DNA of 8,741 nucleotides from Candidatus Pacebacteria bacterium UBA1364. Its GTDB lineage: Bacteria; Patescibacteriota; Microgenomatia; UBA1400; PJMF01. Location: positions 27,232 to 35,972 of the forward strand of contig DBRQ01000008.1 of the NCBI GenBank assembly GCA_002306345.1. The letters are read 5' to 3'. Below the pieces are notes generated by a model. The model was not told where the DNA came from. It worked only from the letters and a program-made list of their open reading frames with translations, and ran no database searches. Below, one piece after another: positions 1 to 5,011 of the stretch; position 1 is the stretch's first letter; the number at the start of each line of letters is the position of its first letter. A program made the translations under genes and the position numbers.

Positions 1-933
1 GAGGCACTGCGTCCAATCGCCATGTATGTCATTCTTGATTTCATTTGGACAAGAATCAAAAAAAACTTAAAAAGACGCATTTTGGTGATTGATGAGGCTT
101 GGTATTTCATGATGCATCCAGACAGCGCTTCTTTTGTCTATTCTATGGTCAAAAGAGCTCGTAAATATTATCTCGGTATTACCACTATCACCCAAGATGT
201 AGAAGACTTTTTGCATAATGATTATGGCAAAGCCATCGTTTCTAACGCCTCTATTCAATTTTTAATGAAACAATCTACTTCCTCCATTCCCATTCTGACC
301 CAAACTTTCTATTTATCCGAGGGAGAAAGACAGCTCTTGGTTTCATCTGATATTGGGGAGGGCATTTTCTTTGCCGGCCAAAATCACGTTGCTTTAAGAG
401 TGATTGCCTCGGAAGAAGAGCATAAGGTTATTACTACTAATCCAGAAGAAATTTTAAAAAGAAGAGATGAAGAAGAAATCAAAAAAGCGATGAACGCTGG
501 AACGCAACCCAGAACAGACAGTTTTGAAAGCTATAAAAAAACACGAGCACTGCGCAAACAACGCTTGATAAATGACGCCGCTTTTAGAGACTCAAAAAAA
601 GATCATAAAGAGAATGAAGAAATTAAATTAGATTGGCAAAATCCAAAAATCGAAATCAAGACAGATCCATTGGAAAACGCCAATTCAATTGCTGAAAAGG
701 CACTTAAAAATGATCGCTCAATTTTTAATGCTGAGAAAGAATTAAAAAGCCGCGATCAAATGGAGCAAAACCAACCAAACGACGAAGAACAACCAACTAC
801 AAACAAGAATCAAGACGAGATTCAGACGGAAAACTTTAAAATAAAAACTGTTTTTGCTGAACCGGAACAAAAAGAACTCAAACCAGACCAACATGGTGTT
901 TACAGTATAGATGATTATTCTCCGCCAAAATAA
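1..933 (+). CDS. VirB4/TraC-like type IV secretion ATPase, C-terminal part (5' end outside window)
   Basis: Open from the first base in frame 1 to TAA at 931-933, so 310 residues of a longer protein; the internal ATG at 22 is not the true start. Visible residues 1-10 (EALRPIAMYV) lead into a Walker B strand, RILVIDEAW (residues 26-34, D31/E32), then KRARKYYLGITTITQDVEDFL, wording characteristic of VirB4/TraC ATPases, especially the conjugation-type ATPases common in Patescibacteria. The Walker A motif must lie upstream of the window. VirB4 ATPases power type IV secretion or pilus assembly at the cytoplasmic face of the membrane. The ATPase core seems to end near residue 155; the remaining ~150 residues are rich in K, E, D, N and Q, look disordered, and carry no motif I recognise. 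The gene ends 164 bp before dnaA, in the same direction. Family call is strong; substrate (DNA, protein or pilus) cannot be told. Confidence 0.88.
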   Translation, partial: EALRPIAMYVILDFIWTRIKKNLKRRILVIDEAWYFMMHPDSASFVYSMVKRARKYYLGITTITQDVEDFLHNDYGKAIVSNASIQFLMKQSTSSIPILTQTFYLSEGERQLLVSSDIGEGIFFAGQNHVALRVIASEEEHKVITTNPEEILKRRDEEEIKKAMNAGTQPRTDSFESYKKTRALRKQRLINDAAFRDSKKDHKENEEIKLDWQNPKIEIKTDPLENANSIAEKALKNDRSIFNAEKELKSRDQMEQNQPNDEEQPTTNKNQDEIQTENFKIKTVFAEPEQKELKPDQHGVYSIDDYSPPK

Positions 934-967
934 AAGCCCGTGGTTTTATAAAAGTCCCATAGTTTTA
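932..967. repeat. Imperfect tandem repeat just after the VirB4-like gene
   Basis: Two adjacent units, 932-948 (AAAAGCCCGTGGTTTTA) and 950-967 (AAAAGTCCCATAGTTTTA), align with two substitutions and one inserted base. The first unit overlaps the stop codon of the upstream gene. It does not fold into a convincing intrinsic terminator. Function unknown. Confidence 0.4.
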
Positions 968-1013
968 CTTCTGAAACAACTGCTGTCTTGAAATAAAATT
1001 GCCCCTTGCCAAT

Positions 1014-1022
1014 TGTGGAAAA
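1014..1022 (-). promoter_or_regulatory. DnaA box upstream of dnaA
   Basis: Reads TGTGGAAAA on the + strand, which is TTTTCCACA on the - strand and fits the TTWTNCACA consensus at all positions. The longer string AATTGTGGAAAA (1011-1022) recurs exactly at 2725-2736 on the other side of dnaA, which supports a real protein-binding site. Confidence 0.65.
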
Positions 1023-1025
1023 CCC

Positions 1026-1034
1026 TGTGTATAA
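1026..1034 (-). promoter_or_regulatory. Second DnaA box upstream of dnaA
   Basis: Reads TGTGTATAA on the + strand, TTATACACA on the - strand, a full match to TTWTNCACA. It has the same orientation as the first box, with starts 12 bp apart (about one helical turn), and covers most of the putative -10 element. Confidence 0.6.
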
Positions 1035-1057
1035 GTAAGCACGAGATTGCTTATTTA
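1032..1057. repeat. Inverted repeat upstream of dnaA
   Basis: A 10-bp stem pairs 1032-1041 with 1048-1057 around a 6-base loop (CGAGAT); one pair (1035/1054) is G-T. No T-run follows, so it is not an intrinsic terminator. If transcription starts near 1042, only the right arm would be in the mRNA, so it would act as a DNA operator or cruciform; it would be an RNA hairpin only if a promoter lies further upstream. Confidence 0.4.
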
Positions 1058-1097
1058 CTGCCCCAATTGTGTTCTCAATTTTTAAAGAAAGACAAAA

Positions 1098-2669
1098 ATG
1101 TCAGAGCAAGTTTATGATGCGGAAACTATTAAACAAGTGTGGCAAATGGCTAAGGCAGATTTAGAAGCTAGCCTAAGTCCTGCCTTTTACAATACTTGGA
1201 TTGTACCTAGTCCACTTACCGCAATTAAAATCGAAAACGACCAAAAAGCTATCGCCACTATTTCTTGTATGACTGGTTTTCACGTCGCTAACCTAAAAAC
1301 AAATTTGTATTCCCAAATCAAAACTGCTTTGGAAAAATATATCAACAAACCTGTTGAAATAGAATTTGTGGTCACAGACCTTAAAAGAGCCAGTGGTTTT
1401 AATAAAGAAAATATTGAAACAATGGTGATAAAAAACGAAAGCAAACAACAGACTGGAACAGCTAATTATGAGGCGGTCAATAAACAAAACTACCGGTCGT
1501 TTAAAAATAATTTACTCGACAGTAAAAGTTTTATTAACAGTCAAGAAAATAAAGAGTCTCCAACCGTAGAAGAACTTTTTTCGCAGGCCAATATCAATAA
1601 CAATGCTTTTGACCGTTATAGAGTTCGTGTTCAACAAATCGGCTTGCGTCCAGATTACACTTTTGAAAGTTTTGCTGTTTCTTCTAGTAACGAAATGGCT
1701 CATGCCGCCGCCACAGCTGTTGCCAACAATTTGGGTACTAGCTACAACCCGCTTTTTCTTTATGGTGGGGTTGGGGTTGGCAAAACTCACTTAATCCACG
1801 CAGTTGCTCACTACGTCCTTAAAAACAATCCTGAGGCAGAAATTATTTATGCTTCTGGCGAACAATTCACTAACGAAATTGTCAGAGCCATTAAGAGTCA
1901 TAACACTTTGCAATTAAAAAATAAGTACCGCAAAACTGATCTTTTACTTTTAGACGATGTTCAATTTATCGCTGGCAAGAATTCAGTTCAAGAAGAATTT
2001 TTTCACACCTTTAACGCGTTGATTGCTATTAATTCACAAATCATCCTCACCTCAGATCGTCCGCCACAGGAAATTAGTCTTTTGGAAGATCGTCTTAGGT
2101 CTCGTTTTGAGGCTGGTTTAATGATCGACATCCAACAGCCAACCTTTGAATTGCGCACCGCCATTCTACTTTTAAAGGCACAGGCTAATAAACTAGATAT
2201 TCCCATTGATCTGGCGCAAAAAATTGCTGCTCAGGTGGATAGTGCTAGAAAAATAGAGGGTATCATCAAAAAAATCAAATCAGCAGTTGAACTACAAAAT
2301 CTCTCTTTAGATGCGGCCCTAATTGACAAAATCTTACAAAATGAAATTAAACAAAATCATCAAAAAATTATCAAGGCTGAACCACAAGACATTATTAAAA
2401 CTGTTGCCAATCACTACCGAATCAAACAGAGCGCCATTCGAGGTAAAAGGCGTAGCAAAGAACTGGTTAGGGCCAGACATATTGCCATGTATTTGCTGCG
2501 CAATGAATTACAAATCTCTCTTGAAGAAATCGGTCAGTGGTTTTCTGGCCGCGATCACAGTAGTGTTATTCACGCTGTCAAAAAAATTGAGCAAGATTTA
2601 ATTTTAGATCAAAGTGTTCAACAAGACGTCTCTGCAATGAAAATGTCTTTGATTGCCATTTCGAATTAA
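1098..2669 (+). CDS. dnaA: Chromosomal replication initiator protein DnaA
   Basis: AAA+ ATPase that binds DnaA boxes, forms a filament at oriC and opens the duplex. The 523 residues show the four-domain layout: domain I about 1-95 (KADLEASLSPAFYNTW, with W35), a variable Asn/Lys-rich linker about 96-180, the AAA+ domain about 183-400, and the DNA-binding domain to the end. Walker A is GGVGVGKT (223-230), Walker B LLLLDDVQ (282-289), sensor 1 ILTSD (316-320), arginine-finger segment RLRSRFEAGL (332-341), and sensor 2 lies in ARKIEG (R384). The DnaA signature is FSGRDHSSVIHAVKKI (482-497). The Walker A has V where most DnaA proteins have L. The ATG at 1098 gives a normal domain I; only a weak purine run (AAAGAAAGA, 1084-1092) precedes it. 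A DnaA-box-rich region lies on each side, which suits autoregulation. Confidence 0.97.
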   Translation: MSEQVYDAETIKQVWQMAKADLEASLSPAFYNTWIVPSPLTAIKIENDQKAIATISCMTGFHVANLKTNLYSQIKTALEKYINKPVEIEFVVTDLKRASGFNKENIETMVIKNESKQQTGTANYEAVNKQNYRSFKNNLLDSKSFINSQENKESPTVEELFSQANINNNAFDRYRVRVQQIGLRPDYTFESFAVSSSNEMAHAAATAVANNLGTSYNPLFLYGGVGVGKTHLIHAVAHYVLKNNPEAEIIYASGEQFTNEIVRAIKSHNTLQLKNKYRKTDLLLLDDVQFIAGKNSVQEEFFHTFNALIAINSQIILTSDRPPQEISLLEDRLRSRFEAGLMIDIQQPTFELRTAILLLKAQANKLDIPIDLAQKIAAQVDSARKIEGIIKKIKSAVELQNLSLDAALIDKILQNEIKQNHQKIIKAEPQDIIKTVANHYRIKQSAIRGKRRSKELVRARHIAMYLLRNELQISLEEIGQWFSGRDHSSVIHAVKKIEQDLILDQSVQQDVSAMKMSLIAISN

Positions 2670-2719
2670 CCTATTTATCAATGTAAAATCTAGTTTTATA
2701 AAAAATTAATTGGCGGTTG

Positions 2720-2779
2720 TTAACAATTGTGGAAAAAACGGTGGATAAAAAGTTAAAAAGTTGTTCACAATTATGTTAA
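2720..2779. repeat. Inverted repeat framing a cluster of DnaA boxes
   Basis: The left arm TTAACAATTGTG (2720-2731) pairs with the right arm CACAATTATGTTAA (2766-2779), 12 pairs with a 2-base bulge (2773-2774). The arms overlap a - strand box TGTGGAAAA (2728-2736) and a + strand near-box TTGTTCACA (2761-2769, one mismatch). A third near-box GGTGGATAA (2740-2748, - strand, one mismatch) lies between. A small tandem repeat, TAAAAAGT twice (2746-2761), sits inside. The outward-symmetric arrangement suggests a DnaA assembly platform. Confidence 0.55.
2728..2736 (-). promoter_or_regulatory. DnaA box in oriC (left cluster)
   Basis: TGTGGAAAA on the + strand is TTTTCCACA on the - strand, a full match to TTWTNCACA. 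Its 12-base context AATTGTGGAAAA is identical to that of the box at 1014-1022. Confidence 0.7.
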
Positions 2780-2813
2780 AAGTTTATAGGCTTGTTGAAA
2801 AGTCTTTAAACTT
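2780..2813. repeat. 34-nt hairpin in oriC
   Basis: The 7-bp lower stem AAGTTTA/TAAACTT (2780-2786 with 2807-2813), a single T-T mismatch (2787/2806) and a 6-bp upper stem AGGCTT/AAGTCT (2788-2793 with 2800-2805, one G-T pair) close a 6-base loop (GTTGAA). No T-run follows (the next bases are CTACACAC), so it is a poor intrinsic terminator for dnaA. It could be a structural element of the origin or a 3'-end stabiliser of the dnaA mRNA. Confidence 0.5.
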
Positions 2814-2918
2814 CTACACACAATCGCACCGCTTCTAACAAATTAATACACAAAAAAGAAGCCTTTATAAACACCTTTTTTTAAATAAATACCAGATTGT
2901 CGCAAAAAAAATATTAAC

Positions 2919-2927
2919 TTATGCACA
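2919..2927 (+). promoter_or_regulatory. DnaA box next to the unwinding region
   Basis: TTATGCACA is a full match to TTATNCACA on the + strand. Its orientation places its 3' side toward the CTA-triplet run that starts 4 bases further on, the geometry described for the basal unwinding element of Bacillus subtilis oriC. Confidence 0.72.
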
Positions 2928-2970
2928 GACCCTACTACTACAGCTACTAAGAATATATAATTAAATAAAA
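2928..2970 (+). other. DnaA-trio-like element and AT-rich unwinding region
   Basis: After the box at 2919-2927 comes a short C-containing spacer GACC (2928-2931, overlapping the first triplet by one option of phase), then CTA CTA CTA CAG CTA CTA (2932-2949), which on the complementary strand reads 3'-GAT-5' repeats. It is followed by an almost pure A/T stretch (2953-2970). DnaA-trios are the established single-strand binding motif by which DnaA stretches one origin strand. Five of six triplets fit; the fourth is CAG. Confidence 0.65.
2956..2961 (+). promoter_or_regulatory. Putative -10 element for dnaN
   Basis: A perfect TATAAT ends 15 bp before the dnaN ATG; no good -35 is visible at the usual distance. 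Transcription would start near 2968 and leave a leader of about 9 nt. The element lies inside the AT-rich unwinding region, so such sequence may occur by composition alone. Confidence 0.35.
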
Positions 2971-2976
2971 GAAAAT

Positions 2977-4086
2977 ATGAAATTAAATGTTTTACAAGAA
3001 AATCTAAAAAATTCCTTAAGTTATCTACAAAAAATTATTCCCAGCAGACCACAAGTAAGTGTACTCTCCTCAATTCTATTAGAAGCCAATCATGGCAAAC
3101 TAATTCTTTCGGCCACCGATCTTTATTTGGGTATAAAAACAGAGTTAGTAGTAGAAATAATTGAAGAAGGAAGCTTAATTGTTAATGGCGAACTTTTTAA
3201 AAGCTTAATTAATTCGCTAGAAAATGGCAAACTTACTCTTGAATTACAAAATAATTCACTCGTAATTATACAAGACAAAACAATCAGTAAATTGTCTTGT
3301 CAAAAAAGCGATGAATTTCCTACTTTTCCCGATGTAACAGGAGATTCTCTTTCACTAAGTTTAATAAATTTAGAAAAAATTCAAAATTTAGTGGCTTTTT
3401 GTGCTAGTCCAGATCAAACGAGACCAATCTTAACGGCCATTTTACTCAAATTTAAAAAACACGGTTTGGAAGTTATTGCCACGGATGGCTTTCGCTTAAG
3501 CAATTTGCTTTTAAAAGATACCGTTTCTAAACAAGAAAAAACCATTTTAGTGCCAGCTAAAGCCTTAAGTGAATTATATCGAATTGCTAATCAAACCGAA
3601 GTTAAGAGCATTGAAATTTTAGTTTCTGATGAATTGAAACAGCTTTTGTTTAAGATAAACAATGTCGAAATGTATGTACGACTAATAGAGGGCTCCTACC
3701 CGCCTTATGAAAAAATTATTCCGCCAGACTTTTCTTTAAAAGTCGAATTTGATGGCGAAGATTTTTTAACACAGTTGCGTCGCGCGGCAATTTTTTCCAG
3801 AGATGCTTCTAACATTGTTAAAATTAAGCTAGAAGAAGATAGAATGTTAGTTACTTCCAAGTCCCCTTCTTTTGGCGAATATTCCGGGGAATTGGCGATT
3901 AAAAACTTAACTGGCAATCAGGGTGAAATTGCTTTTAACGTCAATTATTTAATTGATTTTATTAATGCCGTAAAGCCAGATTCTTTAGAATTTGGAATGA
4001 ACGAGAGTTTAAAACCCGCCGTTTTTAAAGATAAAAAGATTGAAAATTATTTTTATATAGTCATGCCTTTTAGGGTTAACAATTAG
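2977..4086 (+). CDS. dnaN: DNA polymerase III beta subunit (sliding clamp)
   Basis: Forms the ring-shaped dimer that tethers DNA polymerase to the template. The 369 residues match the usual length (about 365-380) and three-domain build. Landmarks are PILTAIL (150-156), ATDGFRLS (168-175), EGSYPPYEKIIP (238-249), RRAAIFSRD (268-276) and the C-terminal YIVMPFRV (360-367). ATDGFRL and the MPFRV tail together line the pocket that binds clamp-interacting partners, and both are intact. The ATG at 2977 gives the standard MKLNVLQENL opening; upstream is only a weak purine run (AAAAGAAAA). It lies directly downstream of oriC, as in many bacteria, but is not followed by recF or gyrB. Confidence 0.97.
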   Translation: MKLNVLQENLKNSLSYLQKIIPSRPQVSVLSSILLEANHGKLILSATDLYLGIKTELVVEIIEEGSLIVNGELFKSLINSLENGKLTLELQNNSLVIIQDKTISKLSCQKSDEFPTFPDVTGDSLSLSLINLEKIQNLVAFCASPDQTRPILTAILLKFKKHGLEVIATDGFRLSNLLLKDTVSKQEKTILVPAKALSELYRIANQTEVKSIEILVSDELKQLLFKINNVEMYVRLIEGSYPPYEKIIPPDFSLKVEFDGEDFLTQLRRAAIFSRDASNIVKIKLEEDRMLVTSKSPSFGEYSGELAIKNLTGNQGEIAFNVNYLIDFINAVKPDSLEFGMNESLKPAVFKDKKIENYFYIVMPFRVNN

Positions 4087-4100
4087 TTTTTTTAAAAGTT

Positions 4101-4130
4101 GATAAAACAAATCTAGATAAAACAAATTTA
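4101..4130. repeat. Two-copy 15-bp tandem repeat upstream of rpmH
   Basis: GATAAAACAAATCTA (4101-4115) is followed immediately by GATAAAACAAATTTA (4116-4130), identical at 14 of 15 positions. It ends 9 bp before the TATAAT of the putative rpmH promoter, so it covers the -20 to -40 zone where an activator, repressor or A-tract element would act. Confidence 0.6.
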
Positions 4131-4136
4131 CTAGTG

Positions 4137-4145
4137 TGGTATAAT
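4137..4145 (+). promoter_or_regulatory. Extended -10 promoter for the rpmH-rnpA-yidD-yidC-jag group
   Basis: TGGTATAAT is a perfect extended -10 (TGnTATAAT). No -35 match lies 16-18 bp upstream, as is common with extended -10 promoters. The predicted start, near 4151-4152, is only 3-4 bases before the rpmH ATG, so the mRNA would be nearly leaderless. Confidence 0.6.
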
Positions 4146-4154
4146 TTCTAGCTT

Positions 4155-4301
4155 ATGCAAAGAACATGGAACCCAAAGAAAAAAAAGCGCATGAGAATGC
4201 ATGGTTTTTTGAAGAGAATGCAAACTTCAATGGGTCAAACCGTACTGAAAAGACGTCGCGCTAAAGGGCGCAAAAGATTAGCCGTTGTCAAGCATTGGTA
4301 A
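4155..4301 (+). CDS. rpmH: 50S ribosomal protein bL34
   Basis: A 48-residue, highly basic protein of the large ribosomal subunit. It begins MQRTWNPKKKKRMRMHGFLK and ends RRRAKGRKRLAVVKHW, matching the bL34 pattern (usual opening MKRTYQP, then HGF, then RRRKGRKRL). Position 2 is Q rather than the usual K, and the C-terminus is about four residues longer than the common 44. It is the first gene of the classical rpmH-rnpA-yidD-yidC-jag order and sits 9 bp ahead of rnpA. No Shine-Dalgarno sequence is seen; the promoter -10 ends 9 bp before the ATG. Confidence 0.96.
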   Translation: MQRTWNPKKKKRMRMHGFLKRMQTSMGQTVLKRRRAKGRKRLAVVKHW

Positions 4302-4310
4302 AAATTTTAA

Positions 4311-4673
4311 ATGTTAGCTAAAAAACATCGCCTTAATCTGGCTTTGAAAGAAAACTCCTTTATTTTTACAAAAGGAAACGCTGAATTTTTCTCTTCTAAT
4401 TTTTTTTTAGCATATCTAAGAGAGAACGACCAATATTTAAAAGTTGCTTGTTTGATTCCCAAAGCAATTTTTTCTAAAGCCGCTCATCGCAATTACTATC
4501 GCCGCTTGTTATACGATTTTCTTGAGGCCGAAATAAAAAAAGAGCATTTTTCTCTGAATAAAAAAAGTGATTTAGTTATTGTGGCTAAAAGACATTTTTC
4601 CGATAACAAATTACTTTTAAGCGAAGATTTCTCTTTATTACTGCAAAAAATAAACACAGCTACTTTAGCTTAA
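4311..4673 (+). CDS. rnpA: Ribonuclease P protein component
   Basis: Small basic protein that assists the RNase P RNA in cutting the 5' leader from pre-tRNAs. At 120 residues it has the family's usual size. It opens with KKHRLNL, has the early F-segment (FIFTKGN, 17-23), and carries the diagnostic RNA-binding block KAAHRNYYRRLLYDFLEA (56-73), where R60, N61, R64 and R65 match the RNR motif (usually KAV-RNR-KRR). The strand DLVIVAKRHF (87-96) matches the usual D-v-I-v-R segment. Sequence is divergent outside these blocks, as is normal for RnpA. It lies 9 bp after rpmH and 46 bp before yidD, without a clear ribosome binding site. Confidence 0.93.
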   Translation: MLAKKHRLNLALKENSFIFTKGNAEFFSSNFFLAYLRENDQYLKVACLIPKAIFSKAAHRNYYRRLLYDFLEAEIKKEHFSLNKKSDLVIVAKRHFSDNKLLLSEDFSLLLQKINTATLA

Positions 4674-4719
4674 AACCAGAAATTATTTAAAAACCTCAAA
4701 AATTTAATATATTTAAAAT

Positions 4720-4965
4720 ATGTCAAACGCCAAATCAATAACCTCCAAGAGTCAAACAAGTTTTAAATCTTTAAATTATGAAAAATTTTATCAATTGCTG
4801 CGGACTCTAAAGCACCAAACACTTTTTAGTTTATTTGGCTCTTCCTTTTCTTGTCATCAAACCCCAAGTTGTAGTAGATACACCATTATGCAAATCAAAA
4901 AAAATGGTACAATTGTCGGGCTGTCACAGGGTTTATGGCGTAGCGTTAATTGTCATCATTTTTAA
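4720..4965 (+). CDS. yidD: YidD-family membrane protein insertion factor
   Basis: YidD is a small membrane-associated protein that helps YidC/Sec insert membrane proteins. The 81 residues carry the family core at 45-81: CHQTPSCSRY (45-54), then an NGTIVGLSQGLWR segment (62-74) and NCHHF (77-81), matching the usual CRF-PTCS-Y, HG--KG and RCHPF blocks. Three cysteines (45, 51, 78) are kept. The first 40 residues are longer and more polar than in typical YidD, and the protein stops right at the HHF motif, without the usual C-terminal tail. No Shine-Dalgarno sequence precedes the ATG. Position between rnpA and yidC supports the call. Confidence 0.87.
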   Translation: MSNAKSITSKSQTSFKSLNYEKFYQLLRTLKHQTLFSLFGSSFSCHQTPSCSRYTIMQIKKNGTIVGLSQGLWRSVNCHHF

Positions 4966-4999
4966 AGCTAGCAAAACAACTTAAAATAATATTATATAT

Positions 5000-5003
5000 A
5001 GGA
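5000..5003 (+). promoter_or_regulatory. Ribosome binding site of yidC
   Basis: AGGA sits 8 bases before the ATG at 5012. It is one of only two Shine-Dalgarno-like sites in the window and supports this start. Confidence 0.45.
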
Positions 5004-5011
5004 CAACTTAA

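Larger units (their letters stand above)
1006..1035 (+). promoter_or_regulatory. Putative dnaA promoter
   Basis: TTGCCA (1006-1011, 5 of 6 to the -35 consensus) and TATAAG (1030-1035, 5 of 6 to the -10 consensus) are separated by 18 bp. Transcription would start near 1042 and leave a leader of about 56 nt before dnaA. Both DnaA boxes of this intergenic region fall inside the promoter, one in the spacer and one over the -10, which would suit repression of dnaA by its own product. Assignment is by pattern only. Confidence 0.4.
2670..2976. other. oriC: Candidate chromosomal replication origin (oriC)
   Basis: The 307-bp dnaA-dnaN gap has no gene and is strongly AT-rich. It contains two full DnaA-box matches (2728-2736, - strand; 2919-2927, + strand) and four one-mismatch boxes (2740-2748, 2761-2769, 2812-2820, 2844-2852). 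It also holds an inverted repeat (2720-2779), a hairpin (2780-2813), and a DnaA-trio-like run followed by an AT stretch beside dnaN (2932-2970). The dnaA-dnaN interval is the commonest oriC position in bacteria. Strand-composition skew across the genome would be the independent proof. Confidence 0.82.

Noticed and set aside
22..24. ATG at 22 as start of the VirB4-like gene
   Set aside because: The frame is open to base 1 and the residues before it (EALRPIA) fit the family, so the gene begins outside the window.
1512..1790. 92-codon open frame antisense to dnaA
   Set aside because: It is opposite the DnaA linker and Walker A region, where codon usage is imposed by dnaA; no motif or start signal supports it.
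2852..2882. A-run and T-run (AAAAAAG and CTTTTTT) resembling a terminator after dnaA
   Set aside because: The stem is only A-T pairs plus one G-C pair around a 16-base loop, expected by chance in such AT-rich DNA, and it is almost 200 bp after the dnaA stop.
4113..4151. Three CTAG tetramers spaced 17-18 bp apart upstream of rpmH
   Set aside because: CTAG is rare in some bacteria, but in AT-rich DNA three copies in 40 bp is weak evidence, and two of them follow from neighbouring repeat units and the promoter.
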